DNA of 64,000 nt from Planctomycetota bacterium (GCA_020853575.1 JADYYP010000016.1:62001-126000); one strand, 5' to 3'; counted from the first letter of the stretch, positions 46,628 to 59,830 are shown. Numbers and translations are program-made. Notes: a model not told the origin generated them from the letters alone.

Positions 46628-47036
46628 ACTCGCGGCGGACGAAGCGCCGCGCGGAGATTGACAGGCGCTTGTCAGCGTCGCGAGAATGCGCCCCGCGTTC
46701 GTGGATCGAAGAGAGTCCCAGCGCCGCTGTCCCAAGCCCCTCGCCCGCGTGTTTCCCCGCCCCGCCCCCAAGCCCTGCAGACTTGACGACGGATGCCCCT
46801 TTGGGCTCCCGACGGTGGAAACTACGGATGAACTTGTGCTCCGGAGCCGCTCCCTCGAACCACGCGCTCGTCCCGCTGGACGGCGCGTGCTCGCACGCCT
46901 TGGAACCTGGCGCGCCGACCTTCGCCGGCGCGTCGGTGGCCCGGCCTAACGGTCGGACCGCCGCGCGCCAAACGAACGGATCACCGCTGGCCAACAGCAC
47001 CTGTCCCAACAGGACCAGTTTTGGGGGAGTGTCGAG
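46628..47036. other. 409-bp upstream region of dnaA
   Basis: No convincing gene: rpmH (L34), often near dnaA, is absent. The frames in it lack any family pattern. A -35-like TTGACA lies at 46658-46663. Around it TGACAGGCGCTTGTCA (46659-46674) is a near-perfect 16-bp palindrome (two mismatches), a possible operator. Confidence 0.5.
46658..46687 (+). promoter_or_regulatory. Candidate dnaA promoter with an overlapping palindrome
   Basis: TTGACA at 46658-46663, an 18-base spacer, and GAGAAT (46682-46687, four of six) form a candidate sigma-70 promoter. The palindrome at 46659-46674 overlaps the -35, which would suit repressor control. It lies about 350 bp from the ATG, so a long leader is implied. 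Confidence 0.3.
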
Positions 47037-48575
47037 ATGCAGTCGGAATGGGAAGAGAGCGTCGAGAGTGTGCCGCAGGAGATCGCCGCGGCCAGCGACG
47101 CGTCCACGGTGACGTCCGCCGCCGGGTCCACGGACGGAGCATCCGCAACGCCCTCCGTTCACGACGAAGCCGATGAGGCGTGGATCGAGCTGCAGGCCGC
47201 GCTGCGCAAGCGCATCCGCCGCGAGCAATTCGAGACCTGGTTCCGTCGCGCTCGCCTGCGTTCGGCCTCACCCGACGGGGTGTGCTTGACGGTCCAGAAC
47301 TCGTTCGCCTCCGACTGGCTGAAGAGCAACTACCTGCCAGCGCTCGAGCAGTCGATCGCCGCGGTCTTCGGCGCGCCCTGGCCGATCGTGATCGAGGTCG
47401 ATCCGGAGCTGACAGCACCTGCGCGTCCGCGCTCGAGCGCAGCCCCGGCCGAGAGCACCTCGTCGGGCGCGAGCTCGCCGTCGCCCGCGCGTGCGGTCGG
47501 CGCTCGCGACGACCACCACGCCTCGAGCGGCGAGGCCGGACTGCTGTGGAGCTCCGACGTCGCGCTCAACCCGCACTACCGCTTCGACAACTTCGTCGTC
47601 GGTCCGTGCAACCGCTTCGCCTACGCCGCGGCGGTCGGCGTCAGCGAGTCACCGGGCAAGGCCTACAACCCGTTCTTCTTGCACGGCAGCGTCGGTCTGG
47701 GCAAGACGCACCTGCTGCAGTCCCTGTGCTACTCGCTGCTCGATCGCGATCGCGAGGTGCGCATCCTGTACCTCTCGTGCGAGACGTTCATCAACCACTT
47801 CATCAGCGCGCTCGAGAACGGAGACCTCCAGAAGTTCCGCAACAAGTACCGCAACGTCGATCTGCTGGTGGTGGACGACATCCACCTGCTCGCCAACAAG
47901 GAGCGGACGCAGGAGGAGTTCTTCCACACCTTCAACACGCTCTACAACGCTGGCAAGCAGATCGTGCTCTCCTCCGACTCGCCGCCGAAGGAGATCCCGA
48001 CGCTGCAGGATCGCTTGGTTTCGCGCTTCAAGTGGGGCTTGGTCACGGAGATCGAGAAACCCTGCTACGAAACGCGCATGGCGATCCTGAAGCGCAAGAG
48101 TCGCGAGCGCGGCAAGGAACTGCCCGACAGCGTCGCGCAACTCGTCGCCGAGCACATCGACTCCAACATCCGCGAGCTCGAAGGCGCGGTCACGCGCTTG
48201 ATCGGCTACGCCAGCCTGAATGGCCAGGACGTCACCCAAGATCTCGCACGCCACGTGCTGCGCGACGTGTTCAGCGCGCCCAAGGGTCAGCCGTCGATGG
48301 ACGACATCCTGCGCATCGTCACCGGGCACTACCAAATCAAGGTCACCGAGCTGCAGTCGCGTCGGCGCACCAAGGCCATCGCCTTCCCGCGCCAGATCGC
48401 GATGTACATCGCGCGCACGATCACGCGTCACTCGCTGGAGGAGATCGGCGGCTTCTTCGGCGGCCGCGACCACACGACGGTGCTGTACGCCGTCGAGCAG
48501 ATCGACAAGCAGATGAAGAGCGACGACCGCTTCCGTGCCACGGTTCAGGGGTTCCTCCATCAGCTCCAGCGCTGA
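47037..48575 (+). CDS. dnaA: Chromosomal replication initiator DnaA
   Basis: The 512-aa AAA+ initiator melts DNA at oriC. Domain I (WIELQAALRKRIRREQFETWFRRARL) is followed by a long Ser/Ala/Pro linker (domain II, about residues 115-170). Domain III has Walker A GLGKTHLL and Walker B LLVVDDIHLL. Domain IV carries the DNA-binding signature GGRDHTTVLYAVEQI. The ATG follows a purine-rich stretch (GGGGGAG). The order dnaA-dnaN-dciA-gyrB is the classical origin arrangement. Confidence 0.97.
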   Translation: MQSEWEESVESVPQEIAAASDASTVTSAAGSTDGASATPSVHDEADEAWIELQAALRKRIRREQFETWFRRARLRSASPDGVCLTVQNSFASDWLKSNYLPALEQSIAAVFGAPWPIVIEVDPELTAPARPRSSAAPAESTSSGASSPSPARAVGARDDHHASSGEAGLLWSSDVALNPHYRFDNFVVGPCNRFAYAAAVGVSESPGKAYNPFFLHGSVGLGKTHLLQSLCYSLLDRDREVRILYLSCETFINHFISALENGDLQKFRNKYRNVDLLVVDDIHLLANKERTQEEFFHTFNTLYNAGKQIVLSSDSPPKEIPTLQDRLVSRFKWGLVTEIEKPCYETRMAILKRKSRERGKELPDSVAQLVAEHIDSNIRELEGAVTRLIGYASLNGQDVTQDLARHVLRDVFSAPKGQPSMDDILRIVTGHYQIKVTELQSRRRTKAIAFPRQIAMYIARTITRHSLEEIGGFFGGRDHTTVLYAVEQIDKQMKSDDRFRATVQGFLHQLQR

Positions 48576-49138
48576 TCAGAAACGCGCGCGGCGCAGCATG
48601 CCGCGCGCGCGAGCTCTCCGACGCCGCGGCGGCCTGCGGGCCACGCGGCGTCTTGCTTCCGTGCCCGCTGGTCGCGTGGATCGCGACGCGCACGGAGCGC
48701 GCTGCGCGAGCTCGCCCAAAGGCAGCGCTGCGTGTTCGAGCGCGCGTTTCACGCGGGTCGGCCGCGGCCCGAGCTCGACCCCGGAGAACCCCGCCTGGCA
48801 CCTCGGACGGCTCGTTTGGAGCGTCGCACCGCTCTGGAAACTCCGGGGAGAGATCGGGGAGGTTTCGTGGAGCATTCGAGCCCCTTGGTTGTCGAGGTTT
48901 TCTCCCCGTGGACGCGCGTGGACAACCAGCTCGTTCTTCCACGGCGAATCCACGCTTATCCAGCGTCGCGGGCAGTGCTCCCGACGCACGTATCTCGTTG
49001 CTCGGATTCAGCTTGCTCGAGTCGAGCTCGAGGTTCTGCACACGCGCGTCGCTCGTTAAGATGACTGAGAATCACTCCTAGAGAGCGACAGAGTGGAAAA
49101 CCCGCCCGGTCCTCGGCCGCTGAAGAGAAGAGAGTCCC
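48576..49138. other. dnaA-dnaN spacer, candidate replication origin region
   Basis: 563 bp without a credible gene. Within 48 bp lie degenerate DnaA-box-like words: TTGTCCACG (reverse strand, 48917-48925), a TTCTTCCACG-like word (about 48934-48943), and TTATCCAGC (48956-48964). No fully consensus TTATCCACA is seen. A relatively AT-rich stretch at about 49055-49085 could assist unwinding. The dnaA upstream region is an alternative site. Confidence 0.45.
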
Positions 49139-53018
<3,880 letters not shown>

Positions 53019-53115
53019 GAGCTCCCCGCGCGCCCGCACCCCGGCCGGAAAAGATTTCCGCCTCAGGGTGTGCGCGCGCTGGGTCGATACACGAGGGCCG
53101 CTTGGACCGCACCTC

Positions 53116-53691
53116 GTGAAGAACAGCTATCGCCTCGACTACACCAGCCTGGCCGAAGTGCTCGGACAGCGAGCGCTCGTCGAGCCGCAGCGTCTCAAGC
53201 TCGCGCTGCAGACCAGCCAGTCCGGCCCGATTCCGTTCCCCGAAGTGCTCGTCGGCGACAACTTGATCGGCGATTGGGACCTCTCGCGCGTCGTGTGCGA
53301 GATCTACGGCCTGCCTTTCCTGCCCGTGGATCTGTACTCGCCCTCGCCGGACGCGCTCAACGGACTCGATCAGGAGTTCCTGCGCAAGCACCGGCTCGTG
53401 CCGCTCTCGCGCCACAAACGCGTGCTGACGATCTGCATGCCGGCGTTGGTGTCGGCCGAAGTGCTGGGCATGTTGTCGTCGACCTCCGATCTGCACGTCA
53501 TGCCCGTGGTCGGCTCGGTCAACAGCAACAACAAGTGGCTCGCGGAACACCTCGCCGCGCCCGATCCGGTCAGCGCGGACGCCGGCGGAGTTCCGAGCGA
53601 CTGGAACAAGATCTTCGACGAAGGCGACGCGGCCGTACTGCTCAACCTGGACCAGGAGCCCCGGGATCCGCCGAGCGAGGCGGCTGCGTAG
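53116..53691 (+). CDS. Stand-alone MshEN (GspE/PilB N-terminal)-like protein
   Basis: About 191 residues resembling only the N-terminal domain of type II secretion or pilus ATPases: LAEVLGQRALVEPQRLKLALQ, the FPEVLVGDNLIGDWDL second half, YGLPFLPVDLY and FLRKHRLVPLSRHKRVLTICMP. No ATPase domain follows, and Asp/Pro-rich residues end the chain. MshEN domains bind c-di-GMP in some proteins, so a receiver role is possible. The GTG at 53116 is preferred; an earlier GTG (53068) adds 16 residues. The last 50 bp overlap the convergent tatA. Confidence 0.75.
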   Translation: MKNSYRLDYTSLAEVLGQRALVEPQRLKLALQTSQSGPIPFPEVLVGDNLIGDWDLSRVVCEIYGLPFLPVDLYSPSPDALNGLDQEFLRKHRLVPLSRHKRVLTICMPALVSAEVLGMLSSTSDLHVMPVVGSVNSNNKWLAEHLAAPDPVSADAGGVPSDWNKIFDEGDAAVLLNLDQEPRDPPSEAAA

Positions 53692-54067
53692 CGGCGTCGT
53701 TCGGCGCGCTCGCGGGCTCGTCCAGAGCGGGAGTCTGCGCTGCGGGCGCTGGAGCCGCGGCTGACGGCGCGTTGCCAGGTGTCAGTGCCGCGCGGATCTC
53801 CGATCGCGCAGCTTGCACCTCGCGTTGCACCGCCGTGCTCGGATTGGCCGCGCGCGCCTGGCGCGAAGCCTCCTCGAACTCGCGTTTGGCGCGGTAGATC
53901 TCTTGATCGATGCCGGTCTCGCGCCGCAGGTCGGAGAGCGAGCGCTTGACCCTGGCCAGCGTCGCCGCGGCTTCGCCGGCGACCTGCGGCAAGCGCTGGC
54001 CGAAGACCAGGATCGCGACCACGATGATCACGACGATCTCGATCGGGGACAGGCCGAAGAGCTCCAC
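53642..54067 (-). CDS. tatA: Sec-independent protein translocase TatA/B family
   Basis: The 141-aa protein has one N-terminal helix and amphipathic helix with the TatA/B pattern FGLSPIEIVVIIVVAILVFGQRLPQVAGE. It is longer than TatA, ending in an Ala/Pro-rich tail, so TatB is possible. It starts with GTG 78 bp after the large Lpt gene on the same strand. It overlaps the convergent MshEN gene by 50 bp at the 3' end. No tatC is in the window. Confidence 0.86.
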   Translation of the reverse strand: MELFGLSPIEIVVIIVVAILVFGQRLPQVAGEAAATLARVKRSLSDLRRETGIDQEIYRAKREFEEASRQARAANPSTAVQREVQAARSEIRAALTPGNAPSAAAPAPAAQTPALDEPASAPNDAATQPPRSADPGAPGPG

Positions 54068-54145
54068 GGCCGCACATTCTAGCGGCGCGATGCTCGGGAA
54101 GCTGGTCGCGCTTGGGCTTCACCGCGCGCGCCGCGGGTCCGTCCG

Positions 54146-57100
54146 CTAGCGCCGCGCCTCGCGCCAGCGTTCGAGCAGGGTCGAATCGTCGCGGCGCCAG
54201 GAGAACAGCGGCGTGAAATGGAAGCTGAAGCTCTCGCGGCCCTCGCCGGCGATGAAGGAGTAGTCGATCTCGAACACGAAGTCGTGTCCGAAGCGCCTCA
54301 CGGTGAAGTTCGAGGCCAGACGCTCGTCGCCGCCACCGACAGAGAAGGTCTGGCGGCCTTCGAGCTCCCACTTGGGCGAGAACGCATAGCGCGCGCCGAC
54401 GCTGAGCGCGTTGTACAGCCGATCGGCGGGGTCGAACACCGTGTCGCGCGCAGTGTGGTAGCCCAGCTCGAGCGCCAGGTCGTTCATGGGTTCGACGCTA
54501 CCGAACGTGCGCGAGTAGTCGGTGTGTCCGCGATCGGTGTCGTAGCGGCCCTCGTGCCACAGGCCGTAGGGCAAGCCCAGGAACTCCGAGAGCCAGCTGA
54601 CGCGCGTCGAGATCGGCAGCCAACCCTCGCGCAGCGCCGCGTCGACCTGATCGGCATAGGTCTGGGTGACCTCGATGTCGAAGTCGCTGCGCAGCTCGCG
54701 ATTCTCCCAGCGCGAGCGCAGGGCCAAGTCGACGAAGCGACCGTCGGTCGGTCGATCCTGTCCGTCGAATTGCAGCACCGCTCCGCCGTTGTCGGTGGAG
54801 GCGATGTCGCCGCGCACCTGGACCGACGGCGTGAACATGTGCCGCGAACCGCCATCGAAGGTGCGCCAGAACGTCGTCGCGAGCTGCACGCCGATGTCGA
54901 ACGCAGCGCGGCTGGCGTCACCGTCGTCGGCCGCGTTCTTGTTCCAACCGGTGGCGCGCGCGGCCACGAACGGTGTGACGCGCAAGCCCGCGAGCCCGGT
55001 CGACCAGGGGAGCTCGATGCGCTCTTGGGCATCGGCGCGCAGCACGTCGCGATCGCCGAGGGCATCGGGGAACGCCGGACCGAGGAAGCGCGCGTAACGT
55101 GGATCGCCTTCGTAGCGCGCCAGCGCATCGAGCGACGTCCGCAGGCTGTGCACGATCGGCAAGCTCCCGAGCGTCCCGACTTGCGAGCGCCCGCGGTACC
55201 AAGTCAGCGCCGGCTGATCGACGACTTCGTTGCGGTAGGTCTCGAGCCGCGCCTCCGCGGTGGCGCCGAGGTAGTCGACCTCGCTCGCGCGGCGCCAATG
55301 CAGGTAGCTCTCGTGCTCGTCATACGCGATGAACTCGCGCTCGAAGAACTCGGCCTGGACGCCGGCGTCGCTCTGGCGCGTGAGCGCGGCGTCGATCCAC
55401 TCACCGCGCTCGAGGAACACTCGCCCGCGTGTGTGCAGCCACGCACGGCCCTCGCTGCGGTCGTCCTCGTCGACGCGCACCAGGCCGCGGTCGCGCTTGG
55501 CGTCGAGCACGCCGTCGACGCTCACCGACCAGTCGTACAGGCCCGGCGAGCGGAAGTCGCTCTCGAAGCCGACTTCGATGCCGCGGCTGTGCAGATCGAC
55601 GTGGGTGCGCGTGCGGCCCTCGAGCGGCGGGAGTTCCGGTCCCGAGGCCAGCAGCTTGCCGATGGCCCAGTGGAACGCCTTGCCGACCGAGCCGATGTCG
55701 GAGGAGAAGCTGGCCGAGATGAAGGCCCCGAGCTTCGAGTCACTGCCGAAGGACGGCAGGCGCACGCCACCGAAGGTCAGGGCCTCGCGGTCGAACTCGT
55801 AGTCCTCGCTGAGCGGCCCGCCGATCGTCGGCAGGGGCAAGCCCAGATCGCCGATCAACGCCAGCTGGTTGCCCTTGAGCTCGAGCTCCCAGCCATCGAG
55901 CTTGCGGCGAGGGCTCTGGCCCGTGCTCGCGTCGGCCGCGCTGCGCTCGTCGCTGTCGGCGTCGGCTCGATAGCGCGGCTTGATCGAGAACTCCTCGATG
56001 CGCATCACGTAGTCGGGCACGTCGAAATCGCAGGTCGTCGCGACCGCGTCGCGTGCCGCCATCGAGCCGTCGAGCGAGGCGCGGATCCAACTCGTGTGCA
56101 CCTTGAGCGCGTAGGTGCGCGAACCGATCGGCAGGTTGACGGCGAGCACGAACTCCTTCACCCAACCGTGGCCGTCGATCAGGTCGAGGTACATGCCCTC
56201 GGCGCGTGCCTTGCGCGCATCACCGACGCGGTACTCGACGTCGCCATCGAGATACAACTCGTGCAGCCAAGTGTCCGAAGCTCCCATGGCGAAGCGTCCG
56301 AACAGGCGCTTGGGGAGAGCGCTCGTCGGGCGCGCCGCCGGATCGGGAACGCGGAAGTCGCCGGCGTCGGGCGCGCTGGACAAGCGGCGCCACTCGGATG
56401 GATCGATCCAGGCCAGGGCCCAGTTGGCGCGCAGCTCGACTTCGCCGTTGCTCCACACGGGCTGGCGGAAGATCTGCACCGTCTCGTCTTCGAGTGCCAA
56501 GGGCTCGATCGCGTCGTAGCTCAGGGTCCACACGTTGAGGCTGTGCGGATCGCCGACGATGCGTCCTGGCCCGGAGCGCAGGAAGCCGCTGATGAGGTCG
56601 ATGTCGAAACGCGACGAACGCCAGGTGGTCGCGTCGCGCTCGATCAATGCCTCGGCGTCGGTCTCCGAGTCGGGTGAGCCCAGCAACGAGACCTGCCCGC
56701 TGCCATGGGCCGCGATCAACACCTGGGCGTGGGCCCGTCCGAGCGCGCGTGTGCTCACGCGCACGTCGCCTTCGGCCACGAGATCGGAGACCGAGAAGTC
56801 CTCGCGGGGGTCGTCGCCGCGGTCGCGCAACAGTGCGCTGGCCGCGTCCAGCGACCAACTGTCCCGAGCGTTGCGCGGGCCGCCGAGATACACGCCCTCG
56901 GCCAACAGGATCTGCTTGGGATCGACGGAAACGAAGCCGCCGACCGCGCGCAAGCTGCGCTGTTGCGCATCCCCCGAGCGCGCGCCGAGCTCGAGCTCGA
57001 TGCCGTGGAAATCGGCCTCGTAGTCGCTCGCGCTGATCGACTCCGGATGGAACTCGATGCGCCGCGCGAGGACGTCGAAGGAGTCAATGCGACTCGCGAG

Positions 57101-59236
57101 GTGGCCGTGCAGCTCGACCTTGCCCTCCGATCCAGGCAGGGGCTCGAGCAAGCCCGAACGATCGCCGCGCAACTCGAGCGTGCCGCAACGTCCGTTCAAG
57201 CGAGGCTTCGGGTCGGAAAGCTCGAAGGCCACATTGCCGCTGGCGCGCGCGAAGTTCGGCGCGTAACTCGAGGGGCCGCCGCTTGGATCGAGGAATTCGC
57301 TCGCCTCGGCGTGCAGCAGTTGCGCCGAGAGCTCGAGGGTTCCCGCGGCGCCCACCTGCTCGAGCTCGACCTGCTCGCCCGCGTCGAGCACGATGTCGAT
57401 CTCGCCCGACGGCCGTTGCACGCGCTGCACGGCGATCCAATCCGAATCGATGTCGTAGTCGAACTCGCGGTAGTCGACGTGCGCGTGGGCGCGGCCGCGG
57501 GCCGTCAGCCAGGCCGGTGAGGCGTCGATGAACTGCGCGCGGAACGAGCCGTTGGCGAAATCGAAACGCGCCGGCTCCTCCGACGAACCCGAGAGCTCGC
57601 CGGAGTCCTCCGACTGCGCGCTGAAGGTCTCGCCGCGTCCGCGACCGCTGGCGGTCTCGACTTCCACGTCGCCCTGGGCGATGAAAGAGGTCGCGAGCAC
57701 GTCGAGATCGCGCAGTGTGCGAGCCCGCGCGCGCAGCGGCTTGCGACCACCGATCTCGAAGGCCACCGCGTCGGCGCGCGGGATCACGAATGCACTTCGA
57801 GTGCGTTCGAGCGACAGTCCGCCCGCGGCGACCACTTGCAGCGGACGGCCATCGCCGAGGGTGCCGTTGATCGACGTCGGTCCGGCGGAGTCGAGCAGCG
57901 CGATCGCGCGGCCCTGGTCGTCGAGCGTGGAGCGCACGTCGACCTGCGCGCTGCTCAGGACCAGCTGTTCGTAGGAAACGCGCACGTTGTTGCGCGCGGT
58001 CAGGCTTTCCAGGCGGCCCTGTGCGTTCTGTGAGCCGTCGATGTCGCCGTCGCACTCGAGCGTCAGGCCGACCGCGGGCAAGGTCATGCGGCCTGGGCCC
58101 GTGAACGCGAAGCGCGCGGGCTCGCCGTAGAAGAACTCCAGCGGACCCGCGCCGTCGAGTCGCACGGTCAGCGTCTCGCCTTCGCGCAACAGCTCCGGAG
58201 GCACGTTTTCGAGCCGTGTGCCGCGCAAGACGATGTCGAGGGTCGGCCGGCCGTCGAGCGCGGCTCGCGCGAGCTTGCCGCGTTCGTCGAATTCGATCAC
58301 CAGACGATCACCACTGGCGCTGCCGTCGGCCAGCGTCAGTCGCACGTCGCCCTGGGCCTCGCCGTGGGAGGGCCGGAAGCGACTCGCGGCGCCGCGCTCG
58401 ATGCGACCGATCAGCACGATGCGCTCGGCGCGAGTCTCCAACGCCTGCGCTCCGCTCAGCACCAAGCGCGCCGCATCGCGCACCTCGAATTCGGCGAAGT
58501 CCTCGCCCAGATCGGGCCGCGAGCGAACGACCAGCGCGGCGCGCGACGCCAGATCGACGATCGAGCGATCCTCGAGCACGATCTTGGCCTGGGGATCACG
58601 CTGCAGGGTGATGCTCTCGGCCCGGCGCTCGAGCACCAAGCCGGTGCCGGTGGCGCTCAGGCCGCGTCCCTCGAGCCGGACCGCGCTCGTGGAGCTCGCG
58701 CTCTCGAAGGCCAGCACGCATTCGAGCTCCGGTACGTTCAACACCAGTGGAGCGAAGCGCGAGCCGATCTCGTAGCGCAGCTCCGCGGCCCTGAGCTGGA
58801 CCGGGAAATCCTGGTCGATCGCGATCCCCGACTTGGGGTCGATCGCCAGGCGCGCGCGCGCCAGCTCGGCCGTCGCGCCGACCTCGCGCGCGCCGCTCTC
58901 CGGCGTGAAGATGTCGTAGCGGAAGTCGCGCAGCTCGACTTGGCCCGCTCCGACCGTGATCAGATCCGCGGCCACCAGGTGCGAGCGCTTGAGCAAGCGC
59001 CCATCGGGCGTCTTCTCGTAGCTGAAGGCATCGGTCGGGCCCGAAACGGTCGCCTGCAGACCCTTCGAGGGATCGTCGACGTTGGTCAGCGCGCCGCGCT
59101 GCGGTGCCTCGACCTCGGGTGTGTCGGGCAGCGCCTCGCGCGGGGCCACTTCCGCCGGCCGGGTGCCGCGCTCGATCCACAGGAGCACGGCGATGCCCAG
59201 CAGCAGGCACGCGCTGAAGACGAGGAACTTCCTCAT
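54146..59236 (-). CDS. Giant LPS-transport protein: LptC-like N terminus, LptA/OstA-like bridge, LptD-like barrel in one chain
   Basis: 1,696 residues. The start (MRKFLVFSACLLLGIAVLLWIER) is a membrane segment without an obvious signal-peptidase site, like LptC's inner-membrane anchor. Residues about 55-190 carry LptC-like strands. A long beta-rich region follows, with repeating LptA/OstA-type pieces. At about residues 1080-1130 LptD-type features appear (VATTCDFDVPDYVMRIEEFSI, matching LptD's T-C-x-P-x-Y/W segment). The last 500 residues resemble the LptD beta-barrel (FFEREFIAYDEHESYLHW, RVTPFVAARATGW, HMFTPSVQVRGD) with alternating aromatic strands to the C terminus. The gene starts by ATGA overlap with kdsC, the position of lptC in proteobacteria. 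The domain assignment is my inference from patterns; a fused inner-to-outer-membrane bridge would be new to me. Confidence 0.82.
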   Translation of the reverse strand: MRKFLVFSACLLLGIAVLLWIERGTRPAEVAPREALPDTPEVEAPQRGALTNVDDPSKGLQATVSGPTDAFSYEKTPDGRLLKRSHLVAADLITVGAGQVELRDFRYDIFTPESGAREVGATAELARARLAIDPKSGIAIDQDFPVQLRAAELRYEIGSRFAPLVLNVPELECVLAFESASSTSAVRLEGRGLSATGTGLVLERRAESITLQRDPQAKIVLEDRSIVDLASRAALVVRSRPDLGEDFAEFEVRDAARLVLSGAQALETRAERIVLIGRIERGAASRFRPSHGEAQGDVRLTLADGSASGDRLVIEFDERGKLARAALDGRPTLDIVLRGTRLENVPPELLREGETLTVRLDGAGPLEFFYGEPARFAFTGPGRMTLPAVGLTLECDGDIDGSQNAQGRLESLTARNNVRVSYEQLVLSSAQVDVRSTLDDQGRAIALLDSAGPTSINGTLGDGRPLQVVAAGGLSLERTRSAFVIPRADAVAFEIGGRKPLRARARTLRDLDVLATSFIAQGDVEVETASGRGRGETFSAQSEDSGELSGSSEEPARFDFANGSFRAQFIDASPAWLTARGRAHAHVDYREFDYDIDSDWIAVQRVQRPSGEIDIVLDAGEQVELEQVGAAGTLELSAQLLHAEASEFLDPSGGPSSYAPNFARASGNVAFELSDPKPRLNGRCGTLELRGDRSGLLEPLPGSEGKVELHGHLASRIDSFDVLARRIEFHPESISASDYEADFHGIELELGARSGDAQQRSLRAVGGFVSVDPKQILLAEGVYLGGPRNARDSWSLDAASALLRDRGDDPREDFSVSDLVAEGDVRVSTRALGRAHAQVLIAAHGSGQVSLLGSPDSETDAEALIERDATTWRSSRFDIDLISGFLRSGPGRIVGDPHSLNVWTLSYDAIEPLALEDETVQIFRQPVWSNGEVELRANWALAWIDPSEWRRLSSAPDAGDFRVPDPAARPTSALPKRLFGRFAMGASDTWLHELYLDGDVEYRVGDARKARAEGMYLDLIDGHGWVKEFVLAVNLPIGSRTYALKVHTSWIRASLDGSMAARDAVATTCDFDVPDYVMRIEEFSIKPRYRADADSDERSAADASTGQSPRRKLDGWELELKGNQLALIGDLGLPLPTIGGPLSEDYEFDREALTFGGVRLPSFGSDSKLGAFISASFSSDIGSVGKAFHWAIGKLLASGPELPPLEGRTRTHVDLHSRGIEVGFESDFRSPGLYDWSVSVDGVLDAKRDRGLVRVDEDDRSEGRAWLHTRGRVFLERGEWIDAALTRQSDAGVQAEFFEREFIAYDEHESYLHWRRASEVDYLGATAEARLETYRNEVVDQPALTWYRGRSQVGTLGSLPIVHSLRTSLDALARYEGDPRYARFLGPAFPDALGDRDVLRADAQERIELPWSTGLAGLRVTPFVAARATGWNKNAADDGDASRAAFDIGVQLATTFWRTFDGGSRHMFTPSVQVRGDIASTDNGGAVLQFDGQDRPTDGRFVDLALRSRWENRELRSDFDIEVTQTYADQVDAALREGWLPISTRVSWLSEFLGLPYGLWHEGRYDTDRGHTDYSRTFGSVEPMNDLALELGYHTARDTVFDPADRLYNALSVGARYAFSPKWELEGRQTFSVGGGDERLASNFTVRRFGHDFVFEIDYSFIAGEGRESFSFHFTPLFSWRRDDSTLLERWREARR

Positions 59237-59817
59237 CCGGCGAACGCGCCGACGATTGCTTGCCAGCGTCCTTGCGCGCGCAGGATGTGCTCGACGAACT
59301 CGCGCACGGCGCCCTGGCCGCCCGCGGCGTGCGTCACGAGATCGGCGCGGGCCACGACCTCCGATCGCGCATTGGCCGGAGCGGCGAGGAACGCGATGCG
59401 CGGCCGCAGCGACAAGTCGGGCAGATCGTCTCCGATGGCGGCGGTTTCACCGGGCGCGATGCCCAGGCGCTCTTGGAGCGCGGCCAGTGCGCGCGTCTTG
59501 TGCACCTGGCCGAGGTGCACTTCGGTGACGCCCAGGTCCTTGGCGCGCGCCGCCGTGGCGGGCGAGCTGCGCCCCGAGATCCACGCCACGTGGATCCCGG
59601 CTTTCTGGAGCTCCTTGATCGCGAAGCCGTCGATCACCGCGAAGCGCAGCGACTCTCCGTGCTCGGTGACGGTCACGGCGCCATCGGTCAAGGTGCCGTC
59701 GACGTCGAACACCACCAAGCGCACCCCGCCCAGGATCTGCGTCGAACGCGGATCGAGCTCGGCCGGCTGCTGCGCGAGGATCTGCGACGCGGCTTGCTTC
59801 GGCGCTTGCCCCTTCAT
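59233..59817 (-). CDS. kdsC: 3-deoxy-D-manno-octulosonate 8-phosphate phosphatase KdsC
   Basis: The 194-aa HAD-IIIA phosphatase makes free KDO from KDO-8-P for LPS. It shows FDVDGTLTDG, WISGRSSPATAARAKDLGV, the HLGQVHK segment with the catalytic Lys, and IGDDLPDL. Its length is normal. It starts 13 bp after kdsD and its stop overlaps the Lpt start by ATGA. This, with kdsD, points to genuine KDO-type LPS. Confidence 0.93.
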   Translation of the reverse strand: MKGQAPKQAASQILAQQPAELDPRSTQILGGVRLVVFDVDGTLTDGAVTVTEHGESLRFAVIDGFAIKELQKAGIHVAWISGRSSPATAARAKDLGVTEVHLGQVHKTRALAALQERLGIAPGETAAIGDDLPDLSLRPRIAFLAAPANARSEVVARADLVTHAAGGQGAVREFVEHILRAQGRWQAIVGAFAG

Positions 59818-59830
59818 CAGGGGCGCCAGC

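Noticed and set aside
46624-47112. A possible rpmH or other small gene between the desulfurase and dnaA
   Set aside because: The L34 pattern (KRTFQPS...KRKR) is absent in all frames, and the frames have no starts with ribosome-binding sites.
48535-49064. Short open frames in the dnaA-dnaN spacer
   Set aside because: Arg/Ser-rich translations without family features, and no ribosome-binding sites. The spacer better fits an origin.
54218-56677. Long + strand open frame inside the giant Lpt gene
   Set aside because: Antisense to the Lpt-like protein, which starts by ATGA overlap with kdsC and has an ordered domain pattern. The + frame has none.
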